The translations under genes and the position numbers were made by a program. The notes beneath the pieces are model-generated. The model worked only from the letters and a program-made list of their open reading frames with translations. It had not been told where the DNA came from and searched no databases. From Allosphingosinicella vermicomposti (GTDB lineage Bacteria > Pseudomonadota > Alphaproteobacteria > Sphingomonadales > Sphingomonadaceae), in contig NZ_PXYJ01000001.1 in the NCBI RefSeq assembly GCF_003012815.1, positions 186,001 through 250,000 on the forward strand: a stretch of 64,000 nt of DNA, in the 5' to 3' direction. Of this stretch, positions 59,316 through 64,000 are shown one piece after another; the stretch's first letter is position 1; every line of letters starts with the position of its first letter.

Positions 59316-59939
59316 ATGATCTATACGCGCCGAGACTTGGTCCGATCTGGAGCTGCAGCCGCAATGGTAGGCTGCATGCCGGGAAGCTTAATGGCGCAAG
59401 GGGTGTTCAGTGCACCGCGCCCCACTCAACCGGTCATTTCTCCCCTTTTAATGGAGAAAGCGAAGGCGGCGCTCGATACCAGACGCATCCCCAATCGCGA
59501 CATCATGGGCGTCGTTGATTTTTCAAAGGCGTCGCGTGCCCCACGTCTTTATATTGTCGATATCCTGTCAGGCGTAGCGAGCGAATATCACGTTAGTCAC
59601 GGCCGTGGTTCGGACCCCGCACATTCTGGATGGCTCGAACATTTTTCCAATGAAGTAAATTCAGAAGCCTCGTCCGCGGGTGCCTATCTGACCAGCGATA
59701 TCTATCATGGCAAATATGGCCGTTCGCTGCGTTTGAAGGGATTGGACCATACGAACAGCAACGCCGAAATGCGCAATATCGTCGTTCATAGCGCCTGGTA
59801 TGCCGATCCGCAGCTGGCAGAGACGGCCGGGAAGCTCGGGCGGAGCGAAGGGTGTTTCGTGCTGTCGCTGACGAACCTTCAATATGTCTTGCTTCGTCTC
59901 GGCCCCGGCCGTCTGATCTATGCTGAAAAGCTCGCTTAG
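59316..59939 (+). CDS. Murein L,D-transpeptidase catalytic domain protein (YkuD_2 type)
   Basis: The 207-residue protein has an N-terminal RRDLVRSGAAAAMVG run that resembles a Tat signal. The YkuD_2-type core follows: IVVHSAWYA with H158 and GRSEGCF with catalytic Cys C180. Family members process or cross-link peptidoglycan or act as related hydrolases. No cell-wall-binding module is seen. The preceding 171 bases (59145-59315) hold a GGAAC without its partner CGTT and nothing else clear. Confidence 0.85.
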   Translation: MIYTRRDLVRSGAAAAMVGCMPGSLMAQGVFSAPRPTQPVISPLLMEKAKAALDTRRIPNRDIMGVVDFSKASRAPRLYIVDILSGVASEYHVSHGRGSDPAHSGWLEHFSNEVNSEASSAGAYLTSDIYHGKYGRSLRLKGLDHTNSNAEMRNIVVHSAWYADPQLAETAGKLGRSEGCFVLSLTNLQYVLLRLGPGRLIYAEKLA

Positions 59940-59955
59940 CTAAGGTTGCTCGATA

Positions 59956-60291
59956 ATGGCGAAAACACCGGATCGAGGGGAAGTCTATCAAAGCTTTCAC
60001 CAACTGGTGAACATGGCCCCAGGGGAACTCGAAGAGTGGCTTGAGACAGACGAAAGTCTCAAGGTCGGGCAAAAGAAGGAAGGCGCGACGGAATCCGTGG
60101 GCCACGCCTCTGGACGGCGCATTATCAAAATCCTTGGGACCAGCAAGGCCGATCTAACCGACGAGGACTATGCCCATATGCGCAAGGTTGTCGGCTATAT
60201 CCGTCGCCACAAGGCGCAGGAGCCGGAGAATGTGGTGACCTCGCGCTGGCGGTATAGCCTGATGAACTGGGGACACGATCCGCTGAAATGA
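59956..60291 (+). CDS. DUF3140 protein
   Basis: The 111-residue protein matches DUF3140 in the SVGHASGRRIIKILGTSKADLT segment and in the end RWRYSLMNWGHDPLK. It contains DEDYAHMRKVVGYIRRHKAQEP. The function is unknown; homologues turn up near stress genes. It starts 16 bases after the transpeptidase gene and is probably cotranscribed with it. Confidence 0.88.
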   Translation: MAKTPDRGEVYQSFHQLVNMAPGELEEWLETDESLKVGQKKEGATESVGHASGRRIIKILGTSKADLTDEDYAHMRKVVGYIRRHKAQEPENVVTSRWRYSLMNWGHDPLK

Positions 60292-60330
60292 TCCCTTGAA
60301 CCGCGCCGCCCCGGTTCCAAATTTGGGAGA

Positions 60331-60355
60331 GGAACGGTTGGGCGTTCCCGCGGTT
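60331..60355 (+). promoter_or_regulatory. Near-consensus EcfG promoter for the cupin gene
   Basis: GGAAC and GGTT are 16 bases apart, one base off the GGAAC-N16-CGTT consensus. It ends 23 bases before the cupin ATG. Overlapping GGTTCC...GGAACC-like symmetry is also visible. Confidence 0.5.
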
Positions 60356-60378
60356 GAGCGGTGAGAAGGAGATCAGCG

Positions 60379-60780
60379 ATGAAGGGCTATTGCAACGATA
60401 TCGAAAAGGTCACGCTGGAGAATGAGGATTTCCGGCGCGTTCTTTATACGGGCAAGCATCTCCAGCTCGTCCTCATGACACTGAAGCCCGGCGAAGAGAT
60501 TGGCGAGGAAGTGCATGAGGATCGCGACCAGTTTTTCCGGATCGAGGAAGGATCGGGCGAGATCCGCATCGACGGCGTGGCCAACAAGGTGGAGGATGAT
60601 TTCGCCGTCATCGTGCCCGCGGGCGCCAAGCACAATGTCGTGAATACGGGCGACGGGCCGTTGAAGCTCTACACCCTTTACGGCCCGCCCGAACATCGCG
60701 ACGGCACTGTCCATAAGGACAAGGAGCAGGCCGAGCGGGATCATGACAATGATCATTGGGATGGCGAGACGACGGAATAG
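60379..60780 (+). CDS. Small cupin protein
   Basis: The 133-residue protein has a single cupin fold with the first motif GEEIGEEVHEDRDQFFRIEEG, carrying His and Glu/Asp-type ligands. The second motif is VIVPAGAKHNVVNTGDGPLKLYTLYGPPEH. The C-terminal tail is rich in Asp, Glu and His. The substrate is unknown. ATG at 60379 follows AAGGAG. Confidence 0.85.
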   Translation: MKGYCNDIEKVTLENEDFRRVLYTGKHLQLVLMTLKPGEEIGEEVHEDRDQFFRIEEGSGEIRIDGVANKVEDDFAVIVPAGAKHNVVNTGDGPLKLYTLYGPPEHRDGTVHKDKEQAERDHDNDHWDGETTE

Positions 60781-60794
60781 TCGGATTTTCATAC

Positions 60795-60946
60795 CCGTTC
60801 GCCCTGAGTAGCGGCTGAGCGAAGTCGAAGACGCGTATCGAAGGGTTCCGCGCAGGAGTACTTCAATACGGGCCCCTTCGACTGCCTGCCAAGGCAGGCG
60901 CTCAGGACAGGCTTCGACAGGCTCAGTCCCTACTCAGCACGAACGG
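60795..60946. repeat. Intergenic palindromic repeat, family E-related long form (copy 3)
   Basis: CCGTTCGCCCTGAGTAGCGG at the left and TACTCAGCACGAACGG at the right frame a cluster of short GCTTCGACAGGCTCAG and GAGCGAAGTCGAAG units. It occupies the first part of the 411-base gap between the cupin gene and rpsL; the second part holds the rpsL promoter and leader. Confidence 0.8.
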
Positions 60947-61005
60947 GGCCCCCTGCTCGGCAAGAACGGATTGGCGCGACACCCGCTTCCTTCAGCCCTC
61001 CGCCG

Positions 61006-61035
61006 TTGACGCCTGAGGGACTCTGTGCGTATAGG
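61006..61035 (+). promoter_or_regulatory. Candidate str operon promoter
   Basis: TTGACG and TATAGG are 18 bases apart, giving a leader of about 150 bases before rpsL. Confidence 0.6.
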
Positions 61036-61108
61036 CCGCCTCGCTTGAGGGCAGCGGTCCGGATTCGGATGCCGTGGCGCCAAGCGAGCTTGAACATTGC
61101 CGTATGTT

Positions 61109-61157
61109 CGCAAAAGGCCAGGGGGTCATGAGGGCCGCCGGGGCTTTTGCGTTTTTT
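61109..61157 (+). terminator. Terminator-like hairpin in the rpsL leader (possible attenuator)
   Basis: CGCAAAAGGCC and GGGCTTTTGCG pair over eight contiguous base pairs plus two more after a mismatch, and the stem is followed by six T residues. It lies 35 bases upstream of the rpsL ATG, inside the likely transcript, so it may attenuate the operon. Confidence 0.65.
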
Positions 61158-61191
61158 GCATGCGGTAAAGTAACGTAAGGTGAAGGGCTTC

Positions 61192-61563
61192 ATGCCAACG
61201 ATCAATCAGCTGATCCGCAAGGGTCGCGAGCCGCAGAAGGCGCGCTCGAAAGTTCCCGCGATGGAAGCGAACCCGCAAAAGCGCGGCGTTTGCACGCGCG
61301 TTTATACGACGACCCCGAAGAAGCCGAACTCGGCTCTCCGCAAGGTTGCCAAGGTTCGCCTGACCAACCAGCGCGAAGTCATCAGCTACATTCCCGGCGA
61401 AGGCCACAACCTTCAGGAGCACAGCGTGGTTCTGATCCGTGGCGGCCGTGTGCGCGACCTTCCGGGTGTGCGCTATCACGTGCTTCGCGGCGTGCTCGAC
61501 ACGCAGGGTGTGAAGGACCGCAAGCAGAGCCGTTCGAAGTACGGCGCGAAGCGTCCTAAGTAA
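61192..61563 (+). CDS. rpsL: 30S ribosomal protein uS12
   Basis: The 123-residue protein matches S12 along its whole length, with [32 protein letters not shown] and the end [13 protein letters not shown]. Residue 43 is Lys, as usual, but residue 88 in GGRVRDLPG is Arg where E. coli has Lys (see findings). The ATG at 61192 lies ten bases behind AAGG. It heads the str operon. Confidence 0.98.
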   Translation: MPTINQLIRKGREPQKARSKVPAMEANPQKRGVCTRVYTTTPKKPNSALRKVAKVRLTNQREVISYIPGEGHNLQEHSVVLIRGGRVRDLPGVRYHVLRGVLDTQGVKDRKQSRSKYGAKRPK

Positions 61564-61575
61564 GGGAATAGAGAT

Positions 61576-62046
61576 ATGTCTCGTCGTCGTCGCCCAGAGA
61601 AGCGCGAAATCCTGCCCGATCCGAAGTTCGGAGACGTGGTCCTTTCCAAATTCATGAACAGCGTCATGCTGGACGGCAAGAAAGCCGTCGCCGAAAGCAT
61701 TGTCTATGGCGCGCTCGACACCGTCGAAGCGAAGGCCAAGAAGGAGCCGATCGGCGTGTTCCATGACGCGCTCAACAATGTGAAGCCGGGTATCGAAGTC
61801 CGCAGCCGCCGCGTCGGCGGTGCGACCTACCAGGTGCCGGTCGAAGTCCGTGCGGAACGCGCCCAGGCGCTTGCCATCCGCTGGCTCATTTCGGCCGCCC
61901 GCGCCCGCAGCGAAAACACGATGTCGGCCCGCCTTTCCGGCGAGCTGCTCGACGCTTCGAACAATCGCGGCAACGCGGTGAAGAAGCGTGAAGATACGCA
62001 CCGTATGGCGGAAGCCAACCGCGCGTTCTCGCATTACCGCTGGTAA
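61576..62046 (+). CDS. rpsG: 30S ribosomal protein uS7
   Basis: The 156-residue protein has the S7 signature [22 protein letters not shown] and [23 protein letters not shown] in outline. The C-terminal [14 protein letters not shown] end is intact. It organises the head of the small subunit. It follows rpsL by 12 bases. Confidence 0.98.
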   Translation: MSRRRRPEKREILPDPKFGDVVLSKFMNSVMLDGKKAVAESIVYGALDTVEAKAKKEPIGVFHDALNNVKPGIEVRSRRVGGATYQVPVEVRAERAQALAIRWLISAARARSENTMSARLSGELLDASNNRGNAVKKREDTHRMAEANRAFSHYRW

Positions 62047-62086
62047 TACCTATATGGGCGGAGTCGCTTCGGTGGCTCCGCCCGCA

Positions 62087-62187
62087 CCGTTCGCCCTGAG
62101 CTTGTCGAAGGGCTGACCTCTTCTGAGAAAGAGGGGAAAGGGCAGGGCTTCGACAAGCTCTCCTGAGGCTATCGAAGGGCCGAACGG
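62087..62187. repeat. Intergenic palindromic repeat, family E-related long form (copy 4), between rpsG and fusA
   Basis: CCGTTCGCCCTGAGCTTGTC and GGCTATCGAAGGGCCGAACGG are the outer arms, with inner GCTTGTCGAAGGGC/GGCTTCGACAAGCTC units. It fills half of the 193-base gap between rpsG and fusA. Confidence 0.85.
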
Positions 62188-62239
62188 CATTTAAGACCCA
62201 AAGATTCACCCGCCGCAACCGGCATCGGAGTTAAAGATC

Positions 62240-64000
<1,761 letters not shown>

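Overview
The window is GC-rich bacterial chromosome, densely packed with core genes. Gene content and order point to an alphaproteobacterium of the order Sphingomonadales. The clues are CtrA, MucR, a Fur-family regulator, HslVU, a MetH split into two genes, a PafA/SPAP-like alkaline phosphatase, a Bpt-type aminoacyl-transferase, EcfG-type promoters and many short intergenic palindromes of the kind common in sphingomonads. No insertion sequence, integrase or CRISPR array is seen. This is a reading from sequence alone, with no database search.

Layout. 1-2.5 kb (minus): EnvC-like M23 protein (cut by the window edge), rlmH, rsfS, nadD. 2.6-4 kb: a DUF3667 membrane protein and a broken LysE-type exporter gene. 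4-11.4 kb (minus): nfuA, tsaB, rimI-like, mucR, fur-family, plsC-like, miaB, phoH, ybeY, corC-like. 11.5-14 kb: a small secreted protein and hslVU. 14.2-16.2 kb: a YIP1 protein, a holin/endolysin pair resembling the detached lysis genes of gene transfer agents, and tRNA-Pro(GGG). 16.5-20.3 kb: yajC-secD-secF, a Mth938-like gene and a small secreted protein behind an EcfG promoter. 20.5-28.2 kb: a TCA block mdh-sucD-sucA-sucB-lpd, with no sucC. 28.2-31.8 kb: PAP2-family membrane enzyme, TRIC-type channel, SppA. 32-34.3 kb: groES-groEL behind a CIRCE element. 34.3-35 kb: two tiny lipoproteins. 35.1-40.8 kb: methionine operon led by an ArsR-methyltransferase fusion whose promoter is covered by a perfect palindrome, then metF and two metH halves. 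40.8-50.4 kb: alkaline phosphatase, DsbD-like protein, amidohydrolase, hydroxyisobutyrate-dehydrogenase-like enzyme, threonine dehydratase, Bpt and the proteasome-like Anbu. 50.5-53.7 kb (minus): pyruvate dehydrogenase E2, a thioesterase and E3. 53.8-56 kb: USP, fRMsr, ArfB, RluA. 56-60.8 kb: ctrA, a Met-rich DUF4142 lipoprotein (EcfG promoter), amidohydrolase, L,D-transpeptidase-like protein, DUF3140 protein, cupin. 61-64 kb: the str operon rpsL-rpsG-fusA, cut by the right edge.

How it works together. Most of the window is housekeeping: translation quality control, protein export and folding, central carbon metabolism and methionine synthesis. The regulatory layer is the more interesting part. 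Two exact and one near-exact EcfG promoters mark stress genes. CIRCE controls the chaperonin. A SahR-like regulator probably controls its own metF-metH operon from a nearly leaderless promoter. The str operon has a terminator-like hairpin in its leader, and S12 carries Arg at position 88, a residue that gives streptomycin resistance in E. coli. At least six families of short palindromes recur, repeatedly placed between genes whose products work together (hslV/hslU, secD/secF, sucB/lpd, groES/groEL, metH halves, rpsG/fusA).
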